A program made the position numbers and the translations under genes. A stretch of DNA of 64,000 bases from Macrophomina tecta (Eukaryota > Ascomycota > Dothideomycetes > Botryosphaeriales > Botryosphaeriaceae), in NCBI GenBank assembly GCA_024180945.1, contig JAKSGN010000005.1:4116192-4180191 (forward strand), in the 5' to 3' direction. The first letter of the stretch is position 1; each line of letters opens with the position of its first letter. Below are positions 29,549 to 40,008 of this stretch, piece after piece. The notes beneath the pieces are model-generated. The model was not told the origin of the DNA. It saw nothing but the letters and a program-made list of their open reading frames with translations, and did no database searches.

Positions 29549-31284
29549 TGATGATGATGAATCCATTAACGTCCCTTATAAGTCGAGGACTATCGTGGGA
29601 CGGGGGGCCCAGGGGGCCCACCTGGTCTATATAGGATACTTAAATACAGTAGAGTCATTGGAACGGCACGCGTTTTGGGGCTTCCCCTTTTGGCTTTTTG
29701 CAATACGAAGGAAAGAAAGAGGAGTAAAGAAGGGGTAGGAAAGGGGTCTGTTTAAGAGAGAGAATGAAGGTTAGAAATCACCTAGGCTTCTCAGGCCTCT
29801 TCTCTAAGATGCCACCTCCTTGTAGCAATCTTAGTGTCTTGGATAAAGGCTATTAAAGCCTCTACTCCACGCTTCGTTTGAAAGAGGAGTGGGAGGGTAA
29901 GCTCTGCTCCTAGTGCTTCTTTTAAGATTTTCCTCGCCTCTACGTAGTCCTTACACTCTAAAATTAAGTGTTTTGGGGTCTGTTCGCCTCCGCACCTACA
30001 TCGAACATTGGGGGACTTATTTATCCGGTATAGATAGGCCTTAAAGTATCCATGGCCTAATTTAAGCTGGTAGAAGGCGCTGGCCGTTTCTCGCGAGCAT
30101 GATGGGACGGCTAGTTTCTTTCTAATCTTCCAGCTGAAATTACGGGTATATGAGTTTTGGGATTGATTTGGCCGCCTGCTATAGCTCTCGAGCTTAAGTT
30201 TCCAGTCTCTTCGGTCTAGGCCTTTGATCTTAATTCCTAGGAGGGCGAGGCTCGTAGTGCTAGAGCTAGGTGACAGCTTTGTAGCATCTTTAGCAAGGAT
30301 ATCGGCTTCTTCGTTCCCGGGGACTTGGCAGTGGCCTGGGACCCAGTGTAAGGAGGTAGATGCTCCCTTTGACTGAGCGGATAGCGCGGCGTTTATAGCC
30401 CGAATCTGCCACGCTTGACCGGGGTTGTTTGAGGGGGTTTTGAGCCTGAGAGTAGCAGCCTGGTTGTCTGCGTAGATTCTAAAGGTTTGGCCGGGTTTCG
30501 CCTGTCTTCCAGCGTACTCAAAAGCCTGGGCAATACCTTCCAGTTCGCCGTTGTAGACGATGTTCTCGTAGCTTATATTCGAGGTTCTCGAGTATACTGG
30601 TTGGCCGTTTTGGTAGGCAATAAGCCCAACCCCGATTCCTTTACTGTTTGGCTGTGAGGATGCATCGGAGTATATTACTATACTTTCCCCTTGAAGCGCC
30701 CGAAGTTGATTAAGGTGGTTTTGGGCGGCAATTTCCTTCCGGTTAGGATCTATCTCTACGTTGTACGGTGTACGCCGTTTCCACGGGAGAAAGTAATTCG
30801 GGATAATCTTCTCTAGGGGCCTGTCGTGTAGGACCTCCTGAATCGAGTCCCAAATTCGTTCTAATTGGGTCTTTGGGCCTTGGGGCTGGTAGGAGGGAGA
30901 TCTGATCTTGTCGAGTTCCTGGTGGACTGGGTGGTCTTTTGGGAGCTTTAGGATCCGAAATGCATACTGGCGGAGCTGAGCACTAAATCGAATCTCTGGA
31001 GGGGGCAGGGCGGCTTCTACTTCTAGTGGGAGGATTGGGGACGTTTTAAAGGCCCCTAGGATCTTACGTAGACCGAGATTCTGGAGTGCTTGAGCAGGCC
31101 TTTTAGCGTTCTCCTGATCCTTCCACCATATAACAGAGCCGTAGTCCGCTACGCTGGTGATACAAGCTAGGTATAGCTGCCTGACTGCGTAGGGACTAAG
31201 CCCCGAGAAGTAAGGATATAGGGAGTAGAAAGCTTGCCCAAATATTAAGATCTCTTTCCACCCGAAAATGACAGTCAACTGCAC
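29549..31284 (-). mobile_element. LINE4: 5'-truncated LINE
   Basis: A minus-strand LINE fragment with 3' tail GATTCATCATCATC at about 29549-29570. It retains the end of the RT/thumb region, RNase H and zinc motif. Sequence upstream of about 31284 is not LINE-like, so the copy stops in the RT-RNase H linker. Confidence 0.75.
29791..31284 (-). pseudogene. LINE4 ORF2 C-terminus: RNase H and zinc motif (about 490 codons open)
   Basis: The open frame begins in the RT-proximal region (FSGLSPYAVRQLYLACITSV) and passes to RNase H (IYSDASSQPNSKG, VYNGELEG, IYADNQAATLRL, GNEEADILAK). It ends with the CRCGGEQTPKHLILEC zinc motif. Endonuclease and the RT catalytic core are missing. The similarity to LINE5 in order and wording of motifs puts the two in one family, although their tails differ ((ATC)n versus (TAAA)n). 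Confidence 0.8.
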
Positions 31285-31366
31285 TTAACACCAGAGCAGC
31301 AGCCGCCAGGCTAGTTGTGATAGAAGACATCAGAAACGTATGTCCCAGGTAGGCCGCCTAGATAGC

Positions 31367-31636
31367 TGTCAACCAGAATCCCCTTGTTTTTCAGGCATCT
31401 CTTGATATTGCTTCCTTAGGCTCCATATTGATTCCTTCCTCGGTGCTCCCCTACACCTCGGATGCTCTACACTTCCTCGGATACTCTGATTTCCTCGGTT
31501 ATATCACTCTAGTTTCATGTATTTAAGACATTCATTCTCCTTCGTTCGAATTGACAGGCAGAAGTACACAGACAGAAATTCGATTCTCTCTTCTGACCTC
31601 ACCGAGTTCGGGCCTGAGGCCCACCCAAATTCGACA
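31367..31636 (+). repeat. LTR copy related to 4118-4373
   Basis: About 270 bp start TGTCAACCAG and end TTCGACA, with the same internal CCTCGG repeats and TATTTAAG box as the 4118 solo LTR. The flanks (GATAGC and CATCCC) do not form a duplication, so it is rearranged or part of a deleted element. Confidence 0.6.
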
Positions 31637-31661
31637 CATCCCTTCTCTCCTATCCAATGAA

Positions 31662-34386
31662 CAGACATCCCAATAATAAATAAATACATAATATTGACAT
31701 ATTCTTATGTATTCATTGGCAGATCCTAATATTATTATCGATTGCTAAGCTTATCAATAATTATTAATATAAAACTGAAGCGCCATGCATGTCGTCGTTG
31801 CCGCCAGCAATATCCATGACCTTACCATCTACTGCCACGTAGACTTTGCGGACCAAGTCATTCTTCACCCAGTTGCTCAGGCATTGAAGCTTCTCGATAG
31901 TATCAGGCGAGAGCCGTGCCCTGTCCCAAGAAATTGTCCGCCTTGCGCAAGAGAATACCCGTTCCGGATCGTCGGACATCGCCGGCACACTTAGTATGTC
32001 AATGGCCAATTGGTGTAAACGTGGATACTCAATCCTCTGTTCTTCTCGACACCACCATTCAAGCGGTGTTTTGGTCGTCATAGGTCTTGGCGGAGAATTG
32101 ACGAATTTTTCGAATTCATCCTCATCTCCGGGTTCATCCAAGACACTCATTGACTGCTTGATACGCTCGTACGGTGTTACTTCCCGTCGTTCGTCGTTCA
32201 GCCGAGCCGCGGACTCCGACGGGAGTGGCCGGTCCTTGTACTTCGCCCAATGCTGCCGTGCACCAGCAATAGCGGTCTGCCTCCATTCCTCTGCCCAGTG
32301 GCGGTCAAGGTACCTCCGGCGCTTTTCTGGATGGAGCAATAATGCCGTGGCATATATTGGGTTTCTGTCACTCTCTTCATAATACTTCGAGAGAACCCAC
32401 CAACCCATGTGAATGGAATGAACCATACGCGCGTTGCTGGCGTATTTGCCCTGCTTTAACATCAGTCCAGGTCTGGTAATCGATCGAGCCGTCCATGGCT
32501 TACCTTGGCATTCTCAAACTGCATGAAAAGAATATCCATATTCTCTAGCACCTGATCTATTGATGCCCACTCCATTTGCTGCTCCAAGGTCGCTTGGTAA
32601 AACGGCTGCAAGAACTCGTGAGTCATTTTGAGTACTTGCCAATCATCATGTGTGAGGATGTCGTCTTCCAGCTCGTTGTGGTATTGGTTGAGGAATATTG
32701 ACAATGGACCCTCTTGGCTGATAGCCGCATCAAGCAACTTGAACCATGAGTTCCAACGGGTGATATTGTCAATTCCAAGCGCCTTTTCTGCAATGTCATC
32801 CCATGCATCGTTGCGCACTGTGGAATTACGGATGAACACCGCAATGTTGTGGGGTTTACCCATTGGGCCGATGCTCCGCCAGCCGGCAGTGTCATGGCGT
32901 TTCTTGCGCCTGTCGTGACTCTTGTGACAAGTGTTCGACTGAATTTGGTCGTGTAACGCGTCCGCAACTGTTACATCATTTACCTCGTGTTGCGCCTGCG
33001 CAATTGCGGCCTGCAGAGCGTCCTCACTAGTTGCAAAGAGAAAGGCTTGAAGGGACAAGTTAATGATGTGGCCGGCACACCGCGTTCGAGAGGACACTGG
33101 GTCAAGTGTAAGGCCGTACTCTTGCGACAGCTCAACAGCAAGTTGGCGGAGACAGGTGTCATTCTTTGCGTCATTGTCCCCAGTGAAGTAGCCGATTCGG
33201 GGCGCTAAGTGGTACTGTCGGATAATCGTCATCAAGTGAGGTGCCATAGCCGTGCCGGCGTGAGAGCGGCGGAGGTTTGGTAGCCCTAGCAATGCTTTCC
33301 GAGGTTTGTAGGCCTCGTCAACCCATTGGGCGTGAACAGCGATATAGGCCTTCCGCTGAGGAGAAGACCATACGTCCATAGCAATGTGTACGAGGCTCCG
33401 GGCACGTTCTAGCCATTCCTTTACGGATTGTTGATGCGCATCGTAGGCCCTATCCAAGTCCGCCGCAACTGTGCTACCGGAATCAGTTAGGAACTCTTCA
33501 ACGGCAGGGGTTATCGCGGCCAGAAGTGCCTGGTATTCCGGCCAGGTTACGAAGTTGAGCGGTAAATGTTTATGTGCGGATAGCAACATCTGTGCCTCTC
33601 GAAAGGCATCGACATTGATTACACTCCGTAGAGTGTTCATCTCATTCTCCCTGACTTGCTGCAGCCGCTTGCCGGTTGTTCTTGCGAAGGCATTTTCGAT
33701 GGCTAGTTGGCGCCTGTTTTGAGATTTTGAATCCTCTCGAACAAGTATGTGATGAGCCTTCTCGAGATGATAGCGGGCGTTGCCAGATATGTGGGTTGAC
33801 CAGGATGGATTGCGACAACGCGTGCAGTAGTGAAGTAATTTCCCGCTCATAGTACGTGGCTCGTCGCCTTGAGCTTCTCGAAAGTGATCCCATGTTAATG
33901 TGGCTCTCAGTTTCCGTCTCTTGACCGTATGCTGAGCTGACGATGCCTCGGGTTCTGACAGTGTGCTGGCAACTTGTGAGGCACTGTCAGAGGGTACCAC
34001 GGAGGAAGAACTTGACGGGGCATTGGATTGGGGCAGTGAGGATATGTTGACGTCCATTGTCGTGTGTAGAGATATGTCGCTGATGTATTACGAACTGCGT
34101 ACTTGCAACGTGACGGGTATGGCGAGGCAGCAGTTTCGGTTGCTAGGAGTTACAAACATTGGAGTTCACCTCCTATCTAGAGGCCTGATAAGCAGTAATA
34201 TGCGTACAAGACTGCAATTTAATCTGAAACACTCTGGGGGAATTGGCGCTGGAAAATAGTGGGCCTATATTATTAATAGTTAACAATATATATTTATTGG
34301 CAGCGTCTATATTATTATCCTTATGGAAAAGCTTAACAATAAATATGCCCTTAATAATAAATATATATTTATTACTGGGATGTCTG
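31662..34386 (-). mobile_element. hAT2: complete hAT transposon (2725 bp) with 8-bp TSD
   Basis: CCAATGAA at 31654-31661 and at 34387-34394 is a perfect 8-bp target duplication. The element begins CAGACATCCCAATAATAAAT and ends with the inverted equivalent (GGGATGTCTG), so it has short, partly degenerate terminal inverted repeats rich in AT. It encloses one intact transposase gene on the minus strand. It inserted into sequence that on the right resembles a LINE1 3' region. Confidence 0.9.
31764..34057 (-). CDS. hAT2 transposase (747 aa, one 50-bp intron)
   Basis: Exon 1 is 34057-32504 and exon 2 is 32453-31764. The intron (GTAAGC donor, CTGAT branch, AAG acceptor) is 50 bp, and splicing keeps the frame across ENAK/QGKYASNARM. 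Unspliced, the frame stops within the intron. Domains: BED-type zinc finger (YCTRCRNPSW...HLEKAHH) near residues 70-105; RNase H-like core with AMDVWSSPQRKAYI and YFTGDNDAKNDT; GHIINLSLQAFLF; and the C-terminal dimerisation block (VPAMSDDPERVFSCARRTIS). All family landmarks are present and no stops were seen, so the enzyme may be functional. It would cut and paste hAT2 and internally deleted relatives. Confidence 0.9.
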
Positions 34387-34439
34387 CCAATGAACCAAAA
34401 CGCAGATGCAATCGAGAGCACAAGTAGAGGAAGTTAAGC

Positions 34440-34990
34440 AAAGCGCGAGAAAATAAAGAAATAAAATGTAAAATAGAGCCATCCTTCATATACCCCTCAT
34501 GCCATCCCCTTCGAGACCACTTCTCGAGTGCTGTCAGTCCCTGTAACGGCGTGACGGCTAGTTGGAGAAGGAGCTGATTTACTTTAAGAAGGACTAAGCG
34601 CTTAGTCTTTAGTTACAATTAGTCTTCCAGTAGCTACTATTGCCTTAACCGCGCGTATATCTACCCGCCACTTTTCCGGTAGGCCGTCCATATACCTACC
34701 GTCGGGCTTTTTCGTACCCGACTATCCGCCTAGCATAAACGCGAGATCTCCAAATCTACTTCCTAGGTCGGTCTATAGTTTAGCCTGGAGATTTATCTAA
34801 CGCGGATATTCTAAGACGAAGTACTTTACTATCTCCTCCGCTCTACACCCATACGCTAGCGATTCTACTCGCTTAATTTTATACAGCGGCTCGTTTAGGC
34901 TCGCTTTCGAGGTTCTTAACTGCGCAATCGCCGAGGCCTCTCTATAGCTTAAATAATCGTATAGCTTCTTAGTAACTATTGGTTGTTGTA
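34440..34990 (-). pseudogene. RIP-mutated LINE1 3' relic
   Basis: The sequence aligns by eye with 8525-9050 (LINE1 3' UTR and RNase H end) but has many TG-to-TA and CA-to-TA changes, for example GCATGTCTGC to GTATATCTAC and TTGATTTTGTAC to TTAATTTTATAC. No frame survives. The base-change pattern is that of RIP, while the 8.5-kb copy is largely unmutated. Confidence 0.75.
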
Positions 34991-35068
34991 GCGCTGAATA
35001 TCAGGCGATAGTGGAACAGTAGGCAGCACTTGGTATCATCGCACGGCTTCGAATGAGGAATCGGGGAC

Positions 35069-35313
35069 GAGGGACGCAGTGTTCGCGGGGCATCGCGAGA
35101 CCCCGGAAAAATGCCAAGAGAGCCTCCATTTTCTGCTTTGCCCTCACATTCCTGCGTCAACCTCGCTTTCTGTTTGTCTAATCCTCTACTTCCTGCTCGT
35201 TGCGCTGCCTCAACCTCACTTTTCTGCCCCCTTACTTTTCTGCCACCCTCACAGTTTTGGCAATTTTCAGGGTCTCCGCGGTCCCCCGCAAACGTCGCGC
35301 AGCTTCCTCCCTC
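35069..35313. repeat. foldback/MITE-like element with about 45-bp imperfect inverted repeats
   Basis: The left arm near 35069-35118 (GTTCGCGGGG, GAGACCCCGGAAAAATGCCA) pairs with the right arm 35255-35313 (TTTTGGCAATTTTCAGGGTC, CCCCCGCAAACGTCG). The interior is about 135 bp, pyrimidine-rich, with repeated TCAACCTC-CTTTCTG. There is no ORF. No clear target duplication was found. Confidence 0.5.
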
Positions 35314-35439
35314 ATGCAGCAAGATCTATGATAACCATACGATTCATACGATAAGCTTGGCTTTACATAGCCTGCACGGCATGATCACCAAATATTCGAT
35401 GTTTTGATGACGCCTCGACGCCTATCCTCATACCAGCGA

Positions 35440-36190
35440 AAACTGGTCAAAGACCGGTGCAGAACAGGAAACGGTAGGGAAACGGCTGGCCCAACGAGTG
35501 GCTGCACTCAGCTCCTACAAGTCCTCCAGGTGTATCGGAGGCTGCGTGCGGAGGTGAATGATCATTTACAGGTCCGTAAGCTGATCACCAATTCGCGAGA
35601 TTTCTCGTTCGGGCTTAGCGAGAGATTGGGCTGCAACTGCGCTATCGCTGTCGCCGTCGCTGTCGTCCGCATCGCTGCTGCTCGAGCCCAGATCATGGGG
35701 GCTCTGCTGTGTACTCCACTCCGTTAGAGGATCTGCCGTAGTGATGGGGTCAATGGTGCGCTTGATGGCGCTTGTGTCCTTTTGATGTCGTTCGTAGTCT
35801 GAAGGACCAAGTTTACGGCTGTCTGAGGGCCTTGTCGCACATTGACGGCGCTTTCGACCGCCATCCACGCCCCTGCGCCGTGCTAGGCATAGATCCCACC
35901 ACGGAAGCTGCGTTTGTGGTCGCGTGCATCGTCAAGAAGCTGATTTGCCTGGGTTCTAGTTGTGCGGCGTGCTCGTAGAGTGAAAGGAGCTTGTCGGCCG
36001 GTCGCAATCCGGGATTGAGCGGTAGCGGATTGCCAGTAGAGCGGCTTAACACGCGTTGCAGGGCATCTGCACTTGGCATTTCGTTCTCGCTGCGAGGTGG
36101 TAGTTCCACCCGGGAGATGATGGAAGGTCCTCCGCCCGCTTTCGAAGCTGAAGGTGTGATCTGCAGCTGGCCGGGCAACGGCGTGTTGAT
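35440..36190 (-). pseudogene. LINE2-type ORF1 N-terminal relic
   Basis: Scattered frames on the minus strand match LINE2/LINE3 ORF1: RSTGNPLPLNPGLRPADKLL, LSLYEHAAQL, KDTSAIKRTIDPITTAD. Frameshifts and indels break them up. Only the N-terminal third remains. Confidence 0.7.
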
Positions 36191-36294
36191 AGTTGGTCTG
36201 TGCTTGCGCAGCATCTCTATAGCCGAGCTCCCGCCGTTGCCTCCGAAGTGGATGTAAACTACGCATCGGATGACCTACAAGACTATCTTTCGAT

Positions 36295-37632
36295 ATGGAG
36301 GCAGAACTCGAGCGACTTCGACGACAACTTCAAGAGGAACAACAGCGACGTGAGGAGGCGGAAGCGGAGCGAGAGGAGGCCAAGGCGCGGGCAGCCGCCG
36401 AGGAGCGACAGCGCGAAGAGGCCGAGGCCAAAGCAATCGCTGAGCAGCAGCGCCGGGAGGAAGAGCAACAACGACGAGAAGAAGAGCAGCGACGGCGAGA
36501 AGAAGCAGAGGCTATCAGTCGCAGGACGACGCTCACCGAATTCCTACAGGCTTGCCACGAGATCTTCCTTTCCCTCAGAATCACCGACGATGAAACGCTC
36601 ACCACCCAAGGTGACGTTACCAAGCCTGCTGGCAGACTCTACCCCAACCAAATCATCCCCTGGGATACATTCCCGACCGATCAATCAGAGATATGGACCG
36701 AGCTCTCTGCCAGCCCGGTTTTCGCATCGAATCGAGTCTTTGCCTCGACGCACCAGTTGGACCACATCCGCACAACCATGGACCCGATCGACAGCGAAGA
36801 ACTACTGCGCCATTTTGCGCGCTCGGCGGTGGAGAAGCCGGTACAGAATATCGTGGACGAGATCTTCAATGACGAAACCCTGCGGGAGAAACTTGGACTA
36901 CGGGGAAGGGTATCGTTCCAAAGCCACACGAACCTAGGCCGGTCGGATGCGACGGTCGATGAAGCGATGGAACGCATGTCTATCAGCGACACGTCTCGCG
37001 GCAATCAGAGGGCCGCCTCTGCTCGGCCAGCGACCTCGGAACGGAGGGGAAAGGGCGGTGGGCGGGCGGATCAGTTCTGCATATACCGGCAGGAAGACGG
37101 GCCAAGCAGCCCGGCGGTTGCGATCGAGTACAAGGCACCGCACAAGCTGACGCGAGGGGCGATCACGGCCGGATTGAGCGGCACGATCGTGCCAGGCCGG
37201 GATGTCATCAACAAGGAGGGCAACAGCGTAGAGTTCTTTTCGAAGTGGCTCCTGGCGGCTGTCGTCACCCAATGCTTCTCGTACATGATCGACAAAGGAG
37301 TCCAGTACGGCTACTTGTTCACCGGCGACGCCATCGTCTTCCTGCACATCCCCAACGACCCTGTCACGGTTCACTACTACGTCAGCATTCCAGGCGTCGA
37401 CGCACAGAAAGACGACGAGTATGGGGTCCAGCGAACAGCGGTGGCGCAGATAGCCGCCTTCGTCCTCCGTGCTCTTGCTGCGCCGCCGCCACCGCAAGAA
37501 TGGCAGCGCATTGCAAGGCGGTCGCTGGACACATGGGTGGTCGAGTATATAGACGTCTTGAAGAAGATTCCGGAAACGGAGCGCCAGAAGACGCGCGAGA
37601 CGTTTCCCACAAGCAGGCTCAACTCAAGGTGA
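36295..37632 (+). CDS. PD-(D/E)XK nuclease-like protein, probably C-terminally truncated (445 aa)
   Basis: Residues 1-75 are a highly charged coiled coil (MEAELERLRRQLQEEQQRRE and Glu/Arg repeats). The rest resembles a family widespread in fungi in which a PD-(D/E)XK-like domain precedes a kinase-like region. The visible core is DQFCIYR followed by AIEYKAPHKL, where the E-x-K is the expected catalytic signature, then TQCFSYMIDKGVQYGYLFTG. My recollection is that family members continue past the ERQKTRE region into a longer tail. Here the frame ends at 37632 and truncated copia sequence starts within about 50 bp. This could therefore be a gene cut off by rearrangement. Substrate and role are unknown. 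Confidence 0.65.
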   Translation: MEAELERLRRQLQEEQQRREEAEAEREEAKARAAAEERQREEAEAKAIAEQQRREEEQQRREEEQRRREEAEAISRRTTLTEFLQACHEIFLSLRITDDETLTTQGDVTKPAGRLYPNQIIPWDTFPTDQSEIWTELSASPVFASNRVFASTHQLDHIRTTMDPIDSEELLRHFARSAVEKPVQNIVDEIFNDETLREKLGLRGRVSFQSHTNLGRSDATVDEAMERMSISDTSRGNQRAASARPATSERRGKGGGRADQFCIYRQEDGPSSPAVAIEYKAPHKLTRGAITAGLSGTIVPGRDVINKEGNSVEFFSKWLLAAVVTQCFSYMIDKGVQYGYLFTGDAIVFLHIPNDPVTVHYYVSIPGVDAQKDDEYGVQRTAVAQIAAFVLRALAAPPPPQEWQRIARRSLDTWVVEYIDVLKKIPETERQKTRETFPTSRLNSR

Positions 37633-37679
37633 ACAATCACCAAATCCTTCAGATCACGCATTACTAGAACGATCTACTC

Positions 37680-39625
37680 TATTCCAACAACAAGCCTCTC
37701 AAGGCTTAGCCTTTCAAGGCTTAGGGGGTGAAGATAAACAGGATCGGCAGCAGGAGCAACCACAGAGACTCGGTCCTCTTCTTCCAGCCCAATACGAGAA
37801 TCCACCTGATCCAGGAGCTGCCAGAGGAAACCGTGCCCCAAGAGGACGTGATATTGCAGCGGATATCAATCCAAATCTAATCATCCATGGATCAAGGACT
37901 CGCAAACCACGCAGAGACGCGTACATTGCGTCAATTCACAACAACATGTTCAGCCATCAAATGCTGTTCACATCTTTTCTCGCATCTCTTCAGGAATCTA
38001 CTCCAGCACAGGCTCAAGCACTGCCTACAGGCCTGCCACGCATTCACAGAGATCAACTGCCACCTGAACCTCGCTTCTACAAAGACATCTTCAACCACCC
38101 AATGAAAACCCATCTGTTAGAGGCAATTCAAACAGAACTCCAGGAACTACAGGGTAAGGGGGTGTGGGAGATAGTGGCACTCAGTGAAGCCAAAAGCCTT
38201 AACAAGGAAGTGATTCCCCTTACTTGGGTATTCAAGTACAAGCTTGATGAACACGGCTGGCTCAACAAGATCAAGGCACGCATCTGTGTACGAGGAGACC
38301 TCCAGGCTACTCAACAGGACACTTACGCGGCCACTCTTGCCTTTCGAATCTTCCGAGCCCTGATTGCCATCATCTGCGCTTTTGATCTAGAAATGCGCCA
38401 GTACGACGTTGTAAACGCATTTCCTCACGTTCCACTCGAGGAAAGGACATATTGCCGACCTCCAGAAGGAATGCAGCTTGAACAAGGCCAAATCCTTCGA
38501 CTTCTACGAGCGCTTTATGGCCTCAAAGAGTCACCAGCTCTCTGGCAGAAGCATTTCTGCAAGTCCTTAGAAGAGCTCGGTCTGACTCAGGTACCTGACG
38601 CGCCTTGCTTATACGCAAACGATCACCTGTTCGTCTTCTTCTTTGTTGATGACGTTATCATGGCATACCACAAGCGAGATAAGCCTTTTGCAGATGCTTT
38701 TCAAGAAGATCTGTTCAAGCGCTACGAGATGAGAGCACTAGGAGAAGCGCAATGGTTCTTAGCCTTACGCATTGTAAGGGACAGAGAGCAGAAGCTCTTG
38801 TGGCTTTCTCAAGAATCATATATCTCTGGCCTCATCGCTCGCTACGGTGTTGGTGAAAATCACTTCCCACCAACGCCTCTTCCATCAGATGAAGTGCTCC
38901 AAGCGAACCAAGGCACGCATGCAAGCGCGCAAGAGATTCACCTTTATCAAAGCAGGATTGGCTCAGCGCAGTTTGCAGCCACCAGTACAAGGGCAGATAT
39001 TGCATACGCCTGTTCAGCACTCTCATCCTACCTTACCAATCCGTCTCCTCGCCACCTAGAGCTATCACAGCGGCTCCTCAGCTACCTGGCAGGAACGAAG
39101 AAACTCGCCTTATGCTTCCAAGGCAATTACGATGAGAACTGCATCTTTACTATCAGCAGTGATGCGGCATTTGCCAACGATCCGGACACACGCCGCAGCC
39201 ACCAAGGCTCGATCATCACAATGTTCGGAGCAGCTGTTGATTGGAAGGCTATTAAGCAGCCTACTGTCACAACCTCAACCACCGAAGCTGAGCTTCTCGC
39301 CTTGTCAGAAGCTGCCAAGCAGTGCTTCTGGTGGAAGCGCCTCTTTAGAGGAGTGCAGTTCGATCCAGGCCATCAAATCAACGTTCAGTGCGATAACAAG
39401 CAGACGCTTCGCCTTATGCAAGAGAACGTTGGCAAACTCAACACCAAGCTACGTCATGTGGACATTCACCACCATTGGCTGCGCCAGGAAGCCCAAGCAG
39501 GCAACGTACACCTCCAGTGGACGCCTACAGCAGTGATGTTAGCAGACGGTTTGACCAAAGCCTTGCCTCGCCAAAAGCACGCTCAATTCGTTACGGCTAT
39601 TGGACTTACACCACTCCATAACTAA
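37680..39625 (+). pseudogene. Ty1/copia Pol, 3' part: reverse transcriptase and RNase H
   Basis: The frame is open from about 37720 through the first ATG at 37946 to TAA at 39625. It has the copia RT signature (PLTWVFKYKLDEHGWLNKIK, YDVVNAFPHVPLEE, RALYGLKESPALWQKHF, catalytic FVDD at about 38645) and RNase H (TISSDAAFAND, TEAELLALSEAAK, CDNKQTLRLM, KLRHVDIHHHWLR). Gag, protease and integrase are missing, so the element is 5'-truncated. The remaining frame has no stops. Its left end is joined to the PD-(D/E)XK-like gene. Confidence 0.85.
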
Positions 39626-39800
39626 CCTTCTTCCACTTGTTCCCTTATACAAGATGAGGCGCAACCCTCACTGCTTTGCTTATATCAACTGGGGAACTTA
39701 TACCTTTAAAGTTATTCCTTTTTGCACACACGAGTTCAACACTCACTCCTATCTGCGTTTAGCTACCTTTCTTATCACCTACTCCCCAAGCAGGCAGTAC

Positions 39801-39973
39801 GTGAAGGGGGTGTGTTGGATCAATCACGTGTTTCAAGGTCTCCTTATTATCACACCACATCGCTTAGCTACAATTACTCGTATAAGAGGCGGTCGGGTCA
39901 CCAACCCTCTCCCTCTTCATGCCAATTAATGCCTTTCACTACTGAATAAGCTGTCCCATCACTTGTTCTAACA
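39801..39973 (+). repeat. copia polypurine tract and short 3' LTR
   Basis: GTGAAGGGGG (39801-39810) is the likely polypurine tract. An LTR of about 161 bp runs from TGTTGGATCA (39813) to TCTAACA (39973), with TGTTGGA/TCTAACA as near-inverted ends. No second LTR exists because the 5' side is lost. Confidence 0.6.
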
Positions 39974-40008
39974 CATTGCCTACAAGAAAAGACAGATCTC
40001 TTACCATA

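Noticed and set aside
34969..35407. Coding frames over the foldback region
   Set aside because: They are by-products of the inverted repeat and have no motifs.
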